The notes under the pieces: model-generated
Told to the model about the DNA's origin: nothing
The model's database searches: none
Seen by the model: only the letters and a program-made list of their open reading frames with translations
Program-made: the position numbers and the translations under genes
Origin: an uncultured Cellvibrionales bacterium
GTDB taxonomy: Bacteria; Pseudomonadota; Gammaproteobacteria; Pseudomonadales; Dasaniaceae
Assembly: GCA_913019905.1 (NCBI GenBank)
Contig: CAJVZD010000008.1
Coordinates: forward strand, 62,001 to 126,000
Reading direction: 5' to 3'
Length of the DNA: 64,000 bases
Part shown: in pieces, positions 39,317 through 48,921 of the stretch
Layout: every line of letters starts with the position of its first letter
Numbering within the stretch: position 1 is the first letter of the stretch

Positions 39317-40900
39317 ATGAGCCAACAATTTCAACACGACGTATTAGTTATTGGTAGCGGCGCTGCGGGCCTTACGCTCGCGCTGCAACTAGGAAAAAAT
39401 CTAAAAGTTGCCGTCATATCCAAAGGTGCGGTCAATCAGGGATCAACCTACTGGGCCCAAGGTGGTATCGCTGCGGTACTCGATGACGAAGATAGTATCG
39501 AGGCTCACGTAGAAGACACCCTCGTAGCCGGTGCAAACCTCTGCCATCCGGATGCAGTTACATTTACCGTGGAGAACAGCCGTGACACCATCAATTGGCT
39601 AGTCCAAGAAGGCGTGGAGTTCAGCCGTAACGCCGATAAAGAACAATCCTTCCATCTAACGAAGGAAGGCGGCCATAGCAAACGTCGCATTATTCATTCA
39701 GCCGACGCTACGGGCCGAGCGGTTTCAGAAACACTGACCTTGCGCGCAATTGAAGCTGAAAATATAGAAATTTTTGAACACCGGGTCGCTATCGACCTGA
39801 TAAAAAATGAAAAGCGCTGTCAGGGTGTTTATGTTCTCGATAGGTCAACAGGTCACGTCGACCTCTTTCGGGCTAAATTTGTGGTTCTTGCGACCGGAGG
39901 TGCCAGCAAGGCTTACCTTTATACCAGCAATCCCGATGGCTCCAGCGGAGATGGAATCGCAATGGCGTGGCGGGCGGGTTGCCGTGTAGCGAATATGGAG
40001 TTTAATCAGTTTCACCCGACGTGCTTATACCATTCTCAAGCAAAATCTTTCTTGATTACCGAAGCGATTCGGGGCGAGGGAGGAAAATTGTTACTCCCGA
40101 ACGGTGAGCGATTTATGGATCGCTACGACAGTCGTGGTGAATTAGCTCCCAGAGATATCGTCGCTCGCGCGATAGACCACGAAATGAAACGTCTGGGTAG
40201 CGACTGCGTTTATCTGGACATCAGTCACAAGTCACCCGAATTTTTGTTACATCACTTCCCTACCGTCAAAGCACGATGCCTTGAGCTGGGAATTGACATC
40301 ACTCGAGACCCTATCCCGGTCGTGCCAGCGGCTCACTATACTTGCGGTGGCGTGATGGTCGACAGTAACGGCTGTACGGATCTTGCCAATCTCTACGCGA
40401 TTGGAGAGACCTCGTTTACCGGGCTGCATGGCGCCAACCGGATGGCGAGTAATTCGCTTCTCGAGTGCATGGTATATGGTAGCTCCGCAGCTCGGCATAT
40501 TATGGGCCGCGTCACTGTTACACCAAACCCCCTCCCGGCACCTAAGTGGGATGAATCACAGGTTACCGATTCAGATGAAGACGTCGTAATTTCTCATAAC
40601 TGGGACGAACTACGTCGCTTTATGTGGGACTACGTTGGAATCGTAAGAACTGACAAACGCCTCGAACGAGCTTTGCGGCGGGCCGAATTATTACAACAAG
40701 AAATTAGTGAATACTATCGAAATTACAAGGTTACAAATGATCTGCTCGAATTGCGAAACCTAGCAAAAGTTGCGGAGCTTATTATTCGCTCAGCCATGTC
40801 GCGAAAAGAAAGCAGAGGATTACACTATACTCTGGATTATCCGAAAACTCTCGACGTGGCACTGGATACCGTTTTGGAACCCACGGGGTTTAATCGCTAG
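39317..40900 (+). CDS. nadB: L-aspartate oxidase
   Basis: FAD enzyme that oxidises L-aspartate to iminoaspartate, the first step of de novo NAD synthesis (with NadA). 527 residues. The FAD dinucleotide motif is [16 protein letters not shown] near 10-26, followed by [41 protein letters not shown] and the active-site region [10 protein letters not shown], then [22 protein letters not shown]-terminal helical domain completes it. Divergent from rpoE as in other gammaproteobacteria; its last 11 bp overlap the convergent ygfX. Confidence 0.97.
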   Translation: MSQQFQHDVLVIGSGAAGLTLALQLGKNLKVAVISKGAVNQGSTYWAQGGIAAVLDDEDSIEAHVEDTLVAGANLCHPDAVTFTVENSRDTINWLVQEGVEFSRNADKEQSFHLTKEGGHSKRRIIHSADATGRAVSETLTLRAIEAENIEIFEHRVAIDLIKNEKRCQGVYVLDRSTGHVDLFRAKFVVLATGGASKAYLYTSNPDGSSGDGIAMAWRAGCRVANMEFNQFHPTCLYHSQAKSFLITEAIRGEGGKLLLPNGERFMDRYDSRGELAPRDIVARAIDHEMKRLGSDCVYLDISHKSPEFLLHHFPTVKARCLELGIDITRDPIPVVPAAHYTCGGVMVDSNGCTDLANLYAIGETSFTGLHGANRMASNSLLECMVYGSSAARHIMGRVTVTPNPLPAPKWDESQVTDSDEDVVISHNWDELRRFMWDYVGIVRTDKRLERALRRAELLQQEISEYYRNYKVTNDLLELRNLAKVAELIIRSAMSRKESRGLHYTLDYPKTLDVALDTVLEPTGFNR

Positions 40901-41324
40901 CGAAAACCGGCATGTGCTTTAAAATAACGCGCAACTGACGGTGATTTTCCACATCCGTAGAGTCAGAAAATACCAAGACAGGATAATCTCTGTGTGGGTT
41001 ATCACTTTCAAAAACCAATACCACCAGTCTATTCCACACCGTAGCCTGTTTTAAACGAACCAAAACAGGCTCGTCCGCTAGTGTTATCGTCCACTGCTGA
41101 TGATTATAAGTAAGACGGTTTACCCAATTTCCAACGGACAAATGACTGTGGCGCCACTGTGAATAAATTCCATGCGCAATGATTATCCCGATGATAAGAA
41201 ACCCAACCATACCGGTAACAGGATAAAAAGAAACGGTAAATATTAGCAGTAAATGGATTATTACGATGTAGATAGACAGAAAACGAGACTCAGATAAGCG
41301 AATCACTAGCGATAAACCGTTCAT
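40890..41324 (-). CDS. ygfX: YgfX/CptA-type membrane protein
   Basis: 144-residue protein with two adjacent membrane helices near 15-35 and 38-55 and a cytosolic part containing [17 protein letters not shown], the family-typical segment. In E. coli YgfX is encoded with SdhE; it was described as a toxin acting on FtsZ/MreB, while other work questions this. The gene follows sdhE (182-bp gap) and is convergent with nadB (11-bp overlap), a conserved setting. Assigned from context and topology. Confidence 0.82.
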   Translation of the reverse strand: MNGLSLVIRLSESRFLSIYIVIIHLLLIFTVSFYPVTGMVGFLIIGIIIAHGIYSQWRHSHLSVGNWVNRLTYNHQQWTITLADEPVLVRLKQATVWNRLVVLVFESDNPHRDYPVLVFSDSTDVENHRQLRVILKHMPVFASD

Positions 41325-41506
41325 GTTTCATTCCTCTTTCCATGAGTGAACTTTCTTACGGCAGTTAGTTCTCAAATATCCATATTGTTCTGTAAATCTT
41401 CGGCATGTTTTACATACAAATTTAAGAACATATCTTCTTTCTAAAGCTACCAATCTCGCGTCGCCATTCAAAACCAGAAAGATACGGTTTCCTTCTCGCC
41501 ACTCTT

Positions 41507-41764
41507 CTATACACTAGCTTTAGAAAATGAAATGATCTGCCTAACAATACTTACTAATTCGGGATTCTCAGGCAATTGACGACCTAAGAACCAGGAAAAC
41601 AGATCGGTATCATCGCTTTCTAATAGTTGAATATAATTCTGCTGATCATCAGTGGTCATTTCCAAAAAACAGCTTTCGACAAAAGGTACTAAAATAAGAT
41701 CTAGCTCAAGCATGCCGCGGCGGCTAGCCCAACAAATCCTATTAAATTCGGGTCCGGAAATCAT
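41507..41764 (-). CDS. sdhE: FAD assembly factor SdhE
   Basis: Small soluble protein (85 residues) that helps attach FAD covalently to succinate dehydrogenase SdhA and fumarate reductase. It carries the invariant RGMLELD motif (R-G-x-x-E) at about 15-21 and the aromatic C-terminal WFLGRQLPE. Length and motif match E. coli SdhE. Divergent from ygfZ with 145 bp between, the standard arrangement. No Sdh structural gene is in the window. Confidence 0.95.
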   Translation of the reverse strand: MISGPEFNRICWASRRGMLELDLILVPFVESCFLEMTTDDQQNYIQLLESDDTDLFSWFLGRQLPENPELVSIVRQIISFSKASV

Positions 41765-41909
41765 AGTTTTAAATCATCTAGAGGCATTAATCGATTATTA
41801 TAACGAGAAATATCTAGTACGGATACGAACAAACTCGTCGGAGTACTGACAATAGATGCGCAAACGCATAACATATACCTAATTACCCAAAGCTAACTAG
41901 ACAAATTAT

Positions 41910-42989
41910 ATGAGCAGCGATCTAAAATCTTTTCTTTCATCAATTAGCGGGCGTCGTGACGAGCTCAACCATTGCGTTTTCGATACGAGTAGTTCACTAA
42001 ACAACCTTGAATCCGAAGAAAACTTCATCGCCCCTTTAACGCATTACGGGTTTTTGGCGATCAATGGGCCAGATACCAGTAAGTTTTTGCAAGGTCAAAC
42101 AACCTGCGATCTTGAGGAAGTCGATGACAGCCACGGGAAGCTGGGCGCTTGTTGTTCGCCAAAAGGAAGAATGATCACGAGCTTTTTCGTCGCCAGAACG
42201 GATCGGGAACATTATCTGTTGCGAATGCGTTACGACTTAGTCGAAACGTCCGATTCAGCCCTGTCTAAATATATCGTGTTTTCGAAGGCCAAACAAAAAA
42301 ATGCCTGTAATGACTATCTCGCAATTGGACTGTCTGGAGAAAAATGCGCAGCTAATGTAGAGCTGGTTTTTGGGAGACTACCTGATCAAAAATACGCCAC
42401 AGTCGTGAAGGAAGGTAACATTGTCATTCGGCTGGATGACGATGGGACGCGCTTCGAATGCTGGTTGAAAACTGACCAGCTGCACCATCTGTGGACCAGT
42501 CTGGCAATGAGTCTGTCTGTTGAAAGCTCCAAAATATGGGAAAAACAAACTATTCGACTCGGTCTCGGCGAAGTTGACCGGAAAACAACAGAAGTTTTTG
42601 TCCCACAGATGCTTAATTACCAGATGACCGAAGCCATCAGCTTTACCAAAGGGTGCTATACGGGACAGGAAGTAGTCGCGCGAATGCATTATAAAGGCAC
42701 GCTCAAAAAGCAGATGTACCGCATTTATGTCGATCACGATTTGCTCAGTTCTGGTGATGACTTATACTCAAAAGAAAACAAACAGAGTATCGGAAAGATT
42801 GTTAATATCACCAGCATCGTTAACAATGGAAGCGAAGCGTTAGCCGTAATAACAAAAAAACACGCTATGACTAATGACGTGTTTGTGAATGTTAGAAATT
42901 CTATAGCCACTAAGACAGAAAATGGCAGCGACAGCACCGAAATCAAACAGGTACAAATCTTGGCTTTGCCATATACTATACAAAGCTAA
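41910..42989 (+). CDS. ygfZ: tRNA-modifying / iron-sulfur assembly protein YgfZ
   Basis: Folate-binding protein of the GcvT/IBA57 family needed for maturation of some Fe-S enzymes such as MiaB. 359 residues. The diagnostic K-G-C-Y-x-G-Q-E motif occurs as TKGCYTGQEVVARMHYKG, and the N-terminal part contains LAINGPDTSKFLQGQTTCD. The catalytic residues of true aminomethyltransferases are not expected. Divergent from sdhE, and 35 bp upstream of an HDOD gene on the same strand. Confidence 0.93.
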   Translation: MSSDLKSFLSSISGRRDELNHCVFDTSSSLNNLESEENFIAPLTHYGFLAINGPDTSKFLQGQTTCDLEEVDDSHGKLGACCSPKGRMITSFFVARTDREHYLLRMRYDLVETSDSALSKYIVFSKAKQKNACNDYLAIGLSGEKCAANVELVFGRLPDQKYATVVKEGNIVIRLDDDGTRFECWLKTDQLHHLWTSLAMSLSVESSKIWEKQTIRLGLGEVDRKTTEVFVPQMLNYQMTEAISFTKGCYTGQEVVARMHYKGTLKKQMYRIYVDHDLLSSGDDLYSKENKQSIGKIVNITSIVNNGSEALAVITKKHAMTNDVFVNVRNSIATKTENGSDSTEIKQVQILALPYTIQS

Positions 42990-43024
42990 AACCACAACTT
43001 CATTGAAAACTTACAAGGCTGCTA

Positions 43025-43861
43025 ATGAGCGAAGTTATTGAACAAATCAAACAAAGAATCATCACTGCTATTGAAACTAATCAGTTAGTGTTGCCGACCT
43101 TGCCAGAAGTTGCCTTACAAGTACGAGAAGCCTCGCAAGATGATAACGTAAATATTCAAAAACTTTCGGATGTTATCGCGCAAGACCCCGCGCTAACCGC
43201 GCGAATCATTAAGGTGACAAATAGCCCCTTATTGCGTGCGTCCCGTGAGATCGAAGACTTAAAAATGGCCGTTAGCCGGCTGGGGATTGATTACACAGCA
43301 AACCTGGCAACCGGTTTAGCGATGGAGCAGATGTTTCAGGCGACCTCAGATATCGTTGACAAACTGTTAAGGGAAACTTGGGCCAAGAGTACTGAAGTCG
43401 CCGGCATTAGCCATGTAATGGCCAAACACTACACAAAACTTAAACCTGACCAAGCAACCCTTGCCGGCCTGGTTCACAAAATTGGGGTGTTGCCGATACT
43501 GACTTTTGCTGAAGATCATCGCAAACTTTTGAAAAATCCAGCCGTATTGGAAAAACTAATAGAGCTAGCACACCCCGATATTGGCAGAAAAATACTTGAG
43601 GTTTGGGATTTCCCCGCGACCTTGCAATTGGTTCCCCAAGAACACTTACATTTTGACCGGGTCGTCGATAACGTCGATTACGCCGATGTCGTTTTAGTGG
43701 CCAACCTGCAAAGCTACATTGGTAGTGAGCACCCTTTCACCAAAATGGACTGGAGCACCATATCCGCCTTTGATCGTCTCGGTCTATCTCACGAAATTAA
43801 CACGCACGAAGCCGAAGACCTGTCAGAGGATATGGAAGCGGCGATGGCCTTTCTACAGTAA
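43025..43861 (+). CDS. HDOD domain protein
   Basis: 278-residue signalling protein with one HDOD domain, an HD-related output-type fold without the full metal motif. The typical opening is LPTLPEVALQVREAS, then DPALTARIIKVTNSPLL and AVSRLGIDYTANLATGLAM. No receiver or GGDEF domain is attached. Such proteins act in regulation of chemotaxis, biofilm or second-messenger networks, but the direct activity is unsettled. Starts 35 bp after ygfZ, so probably cotranscribed. The end is convergent with ung. Confidence 0.9.
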   Translation: MSEVIEQIKQRIITAIETNQLVLPTLPEVALQVREASQDDNVNIQKLSDVIAQDPALTARIIKVTNSPLLRASREIEDLKMAVSRLGIDYTANLATGLAMEQMFQATSDIVDKLLRETWAKSTEVAGISHVMAKHYTKLKPDQATLAGLVHKIGVLPILTFAEDHRKLLKNPAVLEKLIELAHPDIGRKILEVWDFPATLQLVPQEHLHFDRVVDNVDYADVVLVANLQSYIGSEHPFTKMDWSTISAFDRLGLSHEINTHEAEDLSEDMEAAMAFLQ

Positions 43862-43886
43862 CCAGCAGATAGTATGCGAACGGCAA

Positions 43887-44597
43887 CTACTCATCGAGAA
43901 ACACGGGAGATTTCGAGCTCGACCAGTCGATAACAGCTTGCTTACTTTCGTTTAGGTACTGATCAATTTTGGAAAAGTGACCGCATCCGTGAAACCCTCT
44001 ATGGGCTGATAACGGCGATGGATGTGGTGCCTTTAACACCAGGTGTTTTTCGCTATCGATATATTGGCCTTTTTTCTGCGCATAGCTACCCCACAAAACA
44101 AAAACAAGACCCTGCCTCTGCTCGTTTAGCTCCTGGATTGCTACATCGGTAAATTGTTCCCAGCCTTTTCCTTGGTGTGACCCAGCTTTCTCTTGCTCCA
44201 CTGTCAGCGTGGCGTTAAGGAGTAAAACCCCTTGTTCAGCCCAAGACTGTAAACAACCTGTTGATGGTGGGACAATACCGAGGTCCCGAGTCATTTCCTT
44301 AAATATATTCCTAAGTGATGGAGGAATCCGCACTCCTTCCATCACTGAGAAACAAAGACCATGAGCTTGATTGGCACCGTGGTAAGGATCTTGCCCTAGA
44401 ATAACTACCTTTACCTGGTTGAACGGCGTGCTATTAAAAGCGCTAAACCAATTCTTCCTTCCAGGATAGATGGTTTTACCATGGCTCATCTCCTCTTCGA
44501 GAAAATGAAAAAGACTTTGCATATAAGGCTCATCAAATTCATGCGCCAATACTTTCAACCATGCGTCGTCAAAAATTAACTGATTGGGATTCATCAA
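43887..44597 (-). CDS. ung: Uracil-DNA glycosylase
   Basis: Removes uracil from DNA at the start of base-excision repair. 236 residues. The water-activating loop is VVILGQDPYHGANQAHGLCF and the DNA-intercalation loop is APHPSPLSAHRGF, both family 1 signatures with the active-site Asp and His. VFVLWGSYAQKKG is the third conserved block. Convergent with the HDOD gene by 25 bp. All catalytic residues are present. Confidence 0.97.
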   Translation of the reverse strand: MMNPNQLIFDDAWLKVLAHEFDEPYMQSLFHFLEEEMSHGKTIYPGRKNWFSAFNSTPFNQVKVVILGQDPYHGANQAHGLCFSVMEGVRIPPSLRNIFKEMTRDLGIVPPSTGCLQSWAEQGVLLLNATLTVEQEKAGSHQGKGWEQFTDVAIQELNEQRQGLVFVLWGSYAQKKGQYIDSEKHLVLKAPHPSPLSAHRGFHGCGHFSKIDQYLNESKQAVIDWSSSKSPVFLDE

Positions 44598-44725
44598 TAT
44601 TGGTCCAAGTGTGCTTTCGAATATCCACAGATTTTTAGCACTATCAATAGATTATGAAGAAATCACCTAACGGTTAGAAAACCGAGGAGCGATCGTTTTC
44701 AGGGTTTCTATATCGAATTAAACCG

Positions 44726-45352
44726 CTAGGCGAGTGGCCGATCCACATCTCGCAAAATACCCTCATCTTCAACTTCTATCTCTACTAGGGCTTCTTTATT
44801 GGACTGCAACAAACGTTTTGCACCGTTATCACCCGTTAGACGTTCCAAGCTCGAAAACCACTTGCTTGAAAACAGTATCGGGTGACCCCATACCTTTTTA
44901 CAAGTCGGGATAATGATCTTTCCCGCCGAATAGCTGGCCACGACCTTGGCAATTGTCTCGGGACTAACCCACGGCATATCTGCCAACATCACCAGCGCAG
45001 CTTGAACCTCATAAAATGGAAAATTGTTTTCCTCGACTGACAAACTCTGCAAGTGTTTTACTGCAAATGACAGGGAGTGCCCCATACCCAAGTCGGCATC
45101 TTCTGCAAACACTATTTCGATATTTGGATCATTCTGAAAATCACCCAGTAATTCGTCGATTATGCTTTTGTCGTCAGGACGAAGAACCACTAATGTCCGT
45201 AAGGTCAATGCAAGAGAAGTAGAAATTGAGCGTTTTAATAAGCTACTACCCTCAACTTGGTATAACCGTTTATCGGCGCCAAACCGCCGGCTTCGTCCAG
45301 CAGCTAACAAAATTGTAACAGCTGAGGTTTTCAGCTCAGGACTTCTGTGCAT
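44726..45352 (-). CDS. mocA: Molybdenum cofactor cytidylyltransferase (MocA-like)
   Basis: Nucleotidyltransferase that should make the cytosine dinucleotide form of the molybdenum cofactor for xanthine-dehydrogenase-type hydroxylases. I start at the ATG at 45352 (208 residues), since MobA-like NTP transferases begin shortly before the AVTILLAAGRSRRFGADKRL motif; the frame is open to 45385. LVMLADMPWVSPETI and GHPILFSS are further conserved parts. It overlaps the end of the xdhC-like gene by 17 bp, so both act in one pathway. No hydroxylase subunit genes are in view. Confidence 0.87.
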   Translation of the reverse strand: MHRSPELKTSAVTILLAAGRSRRFGADKRLYQVEGSSLLKRSISTSLALTLRTLVVLRPDDKSIIDELLGDFQNDPNIEIVFAEDADLGMGHSLSFAVKHLQSLSVEENNFPFYEVQAALVMLADMPWVSPETIAKVVASYSAGKIIIPTCKKVWGHPILFSSKWFSSLERLTGDNGAKRLLQSNKEALVEIEVEDEGILRDVDRPLA

Positions 45353-46418
45353 GAGTCCGATAGCCCATTCCATTTTGCTGAACACGCTCCGAAATGAGCT
45401 CTGCCATGATCGAAATAGCTATTTCTACCGGCGTCTTACTTCCAATTTCTATACCGATGGGAGCGTGTAGGCGCGCCAGCTGGTTTTCAGAAATGTCTAA
45501 CTGCCGTAATCGTTCTCGGCGTTTATCCGAAGACCGAACTGACCCCATTGCTCCAATGTAAAACGCAGGGGAATTGAACGCTTCCATTAAGCCCATGTCA
45601 TCGATGCGAGGGTCGTGAGTCACCGCAACAATGGCAGTATGTGAGTCAATTACGCTGTCGCCTATCGAGTGATCCTCATTGAGGTTATTTCGATCAAGCT
45701 CGTGATGGTCAATCAAATTTTTCCGAATTGCGTCGTCGGGCATATCTATAATCAATCGAGTATTTTCAACATCCCACTGTTTTTCCAACTCCTCCCGCGG
45801 ATCACATACCGTAACCTTGTAAGCTGCGGCGACAGCAAATTGAGCAAGCGCGCGGCTAATTTCCGATATACCGATAATGAACAAATGCGTCTCTGGTCCG
45901 TACACCTGGACAAGACTAACTGGCTGGTGGTTGGATTCTTTTTTGAAATCGATTAAAGGATGATGCTCTGTAATAGAGATGCTTTGTGGTTGGAGTGAAG
46001 AGAGAGAGTTGTTTTCCCAGCACACGTTCCGCTGTATGTTTAAGCGCCGACTTAGGGCTGATTCTATTTCCTCAAAATAGGATAACTGGTCCGGACCAAC
46101 AGGCTCAATCAGAATACCCAGAGTACCTCCACAGGGTAATTTGAAACGCTCAATTTCCTCCTGCGTTTCGCCGTACAGTTTATATTTTGCAGATGTTGCC
46201 GCGATCTCTCCCTTTTGGAGCTGCTCTAGCAAGTCGTCTTCGACGCAGCCCCCTGATAGACTGCCCACCATTAATCCAGTCGGATGAAATACCATCAAAC
46301 TACCCGGTCGCCTGGGAGAAGAGCCCCAGGTATCGATGACCGTGCAAAACCAGATCGAATCGCCTTGTCGCAACCAACGGCACAATTGACCAATAACTTG
46401 TAGATCTAAACTCTGCAC
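45336..46418 (-). CDS. XdhC-family molybdenum-enzyme maturation protein
   Basis: 360-residue protein of the XdhC/CoxI family, chaperones that insert sulfurated molybdenum cofactor into molybdenum hydroxylases. N-terminal domain motifs GSSPRRPGSLMVF and GSLSGGCVEDDLLEQL are present, with the conserved Cys at about 57. The C-terminal Rossmann-like domain has FYIGAMGSVRSSDKR near 280-295. The usual GAGHVG or GAGQLS loop is here GISEIS, so the nucleotide contact may differ. Followed by mocA, overlapping by 17 bp. Confidence 0.9.
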   Translation of the reverse strand: MQSLDLQVIGQLCRWLRQGDSIWFCTVIDTWGSSPRRPGSLMVFHPTGLMVGSLSGGCVEDDLLEQLQKGEIAATSAKYKLYGETQEEIERFKLPCGGTLGILIEPVGPDQLSYFEEIESALSRRLNIQRNVCWENNSLSSLQPQSISITEHHPLIDFKKESNHQPVSLVQVYGPETHLFIIGISEISRALAQFAVAAAYKVTVCDPREELEKQWDVENTRLIIDMPDDAIRKNLIDHHELDRNNLNEDHSIGDSVIDSHTAIVAVTHDPRIDDMGLMEAFNSPAFYIGAMGSVRSSDKRRERLRQLDISENQLARLHAPIGIEIGSKTPVEIAISIMAELISERVQQNGMGYRTHAQKS

Positions 46419-46597
46419 TACGGCTCCTTTATAAACTAACGATCTGTTGAATATTCAATCGACAAATCAACCTACTTTTGTGAACACAGATAACACGACA
46501 AAAACTTCCCAAACAAAGGATGGCTACGCAAGAAGAACTTTTACCTGCAAACATTACAAATCGCGGGCTTAGCTCTATTGTTCTTGAGCTCTAGATA

Positions 46598-47524
46598 CTA
46601 GAACAATTCGATAGCACCTTCTCTTCTATTTACGGGTTCTATTAAATCCTCTTGAACAAGCTCTTCGTAATTTTTAATACAATTTCTACCCGATGACTTG
46701 GCATAATACAAAGCGGCATCGGCCCTCTCAAATAGTAAGTCATTATCAACCCCTGCCTCAATCTCTATATAACCGATACTCACGGTTTTTTTGCCAACTT
46801 GAGGAAAGGGATATTTCGAAATTTTAATACGAAGATCATTCAATTGTTCGCCTGCTTGCTCAAGTGAACTAACGCTAAAAAGAATAATAAATTCTTCGCC
46901 GCCAAAGCGATACAGATTGTCTTCGCGCAGAAAAAAATCTTTCATTAAATGACTAACGGCTATCAGGGTTTCATCGCCAATAAGATGACCATGCTTGTCA
47001 TTCACTTGTTTAAAAAAATCGATATCTAGTACAGCCAATATATAAATCTTGTCGAGGCTTAACGGAGCATCGGTCAACAATTGGTACTCGATATCGAAGG
47101 CTCTTCGATTTTTCAGGTTGGTCAATTTGTCTTTATTCGATCGGGTTAGATGCTCATGTTGATTTTTATAAACTATGAGAAGCTGAGACAATTTTTTGAG
47201 CTCTACTTCATCGCAGTTACTATCTAGCAATAGGGTTAACGCTCGACCTGCTGACAGTTCAATCGGAATAACGTTCGATCCACGCCATTCGTTTAGAGCC
47301 GCTTGTGATTTCAGTGACGAACTGGCCTGTTCGCCAGTCTCAGCCAATATTTTTTGCTGCTCCCCCAGTACTCCGTATTCCCCGATATAGAGCCCAGCAT
47401 ACGTAGCACCAGTCACTTTTGTGACGGAATTTAACAACGCCTGGTCTAACGAGACAAAATTATCACAATAAGTTATGTCTATGATGAAATCGCAGTTACA
47501 GATACTTTCTTCTTCTGTTTGCAT
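46598..47524 (-). CDS. GGDEF domain protein (probable diguanylate cyclase)
   Basis: 308-residue protein with an N-terminal sensory part (about 1-130, perhaps GAF-like; contains several cysteines in CNCDFIIDITYC) and a GGDEF domain (about 140-300). The active site is RFGGEEF (GGEEF at 208-212) and the preceding DIDFFKQVNDKHGH is intact, so it should make c-di-GMP. The RxxD inhibitory site is not present (the matching residues are LRED). No membrane segment. The gene is single, with 78 bp to the next one upstream. Confidence 0.92.
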   Translation of the reverse strand: MQTEEESICNCDFIIDITYCDNFVSLDQALLNSVTKVTGATYAGLYIGEYGVLGEQQKILAETGEQASSSLKSQAALNEWRGSNVIPIELSAGRALTLLLDSNCDEVELKKLSQLLIVYKNQHEHLTRSNKDKLTNLKNRRAFDIEYQLLTDAPLSLDKIYILAVLDIDFFKQVNDKHGHLIGDETLIAVSHLMKDFFLREDNLYRFGGEEFIILFSVSSLEQAGEQLNDLRIKISKYPFPQVGKKTVSIGYIEIEAGVDNDLLFERADAALYYAKSSGRNCIKNYEELVQEDLIEPVNRREGAIELF

Positions 47525-47602
47525 TTTTCCAAGCCCAACCGTTTATTGGATAACAAGGGACATTAGATATTTAAGCACGCGAACCCGAAAATCGAAATGA
47601 AT

Positions 47603-48643
47603 CTATATTATGTCACCTCTATCCAGAATCTGACAGGCAATAGTGGCCAATTCTCGACAGGTATCTTTATATTCAAGGGCTTTAACCGAACTTGCATTTC
47701 CATCCAGGCCCCTTTTATAGACACCCTGCACTATCGACGCAAGTCGAAAAAATGAGAACGCCAAATAGAAATTCCATTGCTTGATTCCGGGCCGCCCCAC
47801 TCGTTGACAATATCTTTCCAGATATTCTTTTTCGGTCGGCAAACCGTATCTAGAAAAATCAACATTAGCAAAATCACCATTGTGGAAAGGCATACAGTTA
47901 TAGCCCAGATCTGCTAAAGGATGACCCAAAGTACAAAGCTCCCAATCTAAAATGGCAATTACGCGGGGCTCCGTTGGGTGACAAATGGTGTTTTCCAAGC
48001 GGTAGTCTCCATGCGCGATGCTCACCGTATCGTCCGCGGGAATGTTGTTAGGCAGCCATTCCAATAAACGTCCCATTTCAACTATATTAGTCGTCTCAGC
48101 AGCCATATACTGTTTAGTCCAGCGGCCAATCTGGCGATCAAAATAATTCCCCGGCTTTCCAAAGTCGCTCAGACCAATCGCATCGACGTCGACAGAGTGA
48201 AGCTTCGCTAATGTATCGTTCATTGAATCCCACAGTGCTGCTCGCTCGGTAGGGGTTTCAGCAGCGAGAGAAGGATCTCTGAATACCCGCCCTTCTATGC
48301 ATTCCATAACGTAAAAACTTGTGCCGATAATGGACTCATCTTCACAAAGACAATAGGTTTTTGGTACCGGAACATTTGTCTGCCCCAATGCGGACATTAC
48401 CCGAAACTCACGGTCAACCTGATGAGCGCTTTTCAATAACACACCCGGTGGTTTTTTCCGGATAACGTATCTTTGATTCGGAGTCTGGGCCATAAAAGTA
48501 GGGTTTGATTGCCCTCCCTCGAACTGCTTTATTTCCAAAGGACCTCGAAAGCCGTCGACATGTGTTAATAAATAATCTTCCAACGCAGATTGGTCAAATT
48601 TATGGGCTTCTCGAACTTCGGTAAGATCATCGTTAATAGCCAT
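47603..48643 (-). CDS. APH-family phosphotransferase (acyl-CoA-linked type)
   Basis: 346-residue kinase-like protein of the aminoglycoside phosphotransferase fold. The catalytic loop is SIAHGDYRLENTICH (HGDxxxxN) and the metal-binding DFG-equivalent lies in AILDWELCTLGHPLADLGYN. FEGGQSNPTF and VIRKKPPGVLL are the ATP-binding strand and lysine. Members close to acyl-CoA dehydrogenases resemble the kinase part of human ACAD10/11 and LvaA of Pseudomonas putida, which phosphorylate hydroxyacyl-CoA, not antibiotics. An acyl-CoA dehydrogenase gene lies 2.6 kb away. Substrate unproven. Confidence 0.88.
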   Translation of the reverse strand: MAINDDLTEVREAHKFDQSALEDYLLTHVDGFRGPLEIKQFEGGQSNPTFMAQTPNQRYVIRKKPPGVLLKSAHQVDREFRVMSALGQTNVPVPKTYCLCEDESIIGTSFYVMECIEGRVFRDPSLAAETPTERAALWDSMNDTLAKLHSVDVDAIGLSDFGKPGNYFDRQIGRWTKQYMAAETTNIVEMGRLLEWLPNNIPADDTVSIAHGDYRLENTICHPTEPRVIAILDWELCTLGHPLADLGYNCMPFHNGDFANVDFSRYGLPTEKEYLERYCQRVGRPGIKQWNFYLAFSFFRLASIVQGVYKRGLDGNASSVKALEYKDTCRELATIACQILDRGDII

Positions 48644-48921
48644 ATTGTAACTCCAGGTACATAGTAGAAATTCAAGATAGTCGGTTCCCGCGATTTAAAC
48701 AAAAACTGTCATAAAAGCGGCGCTGAATCCTGTAACAAAATCTTACAGCTTTTCAAATCAAATCAGTCTGAACGCGAAAACAATTAAAGTCGAGGTCAAC
48801 CCTATTTCGGTAGAGAAATAGAATCCACGAGAAGGGCTGTTAAGAGAGAAAGGCTTACAATTGAAGTGTTTGTGGCACATTCAGAACAAATTAAGCTCAC
48901 GAAAATGCCACAAAAACTAAC

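Noticed and set aside
47603..48643. Aminoglycoside resistance gene
   Set aside because: The APH fold is shared, but sequence features and neighbours fit the acyl-CoA-linked kinase group, not antibiotic modification.
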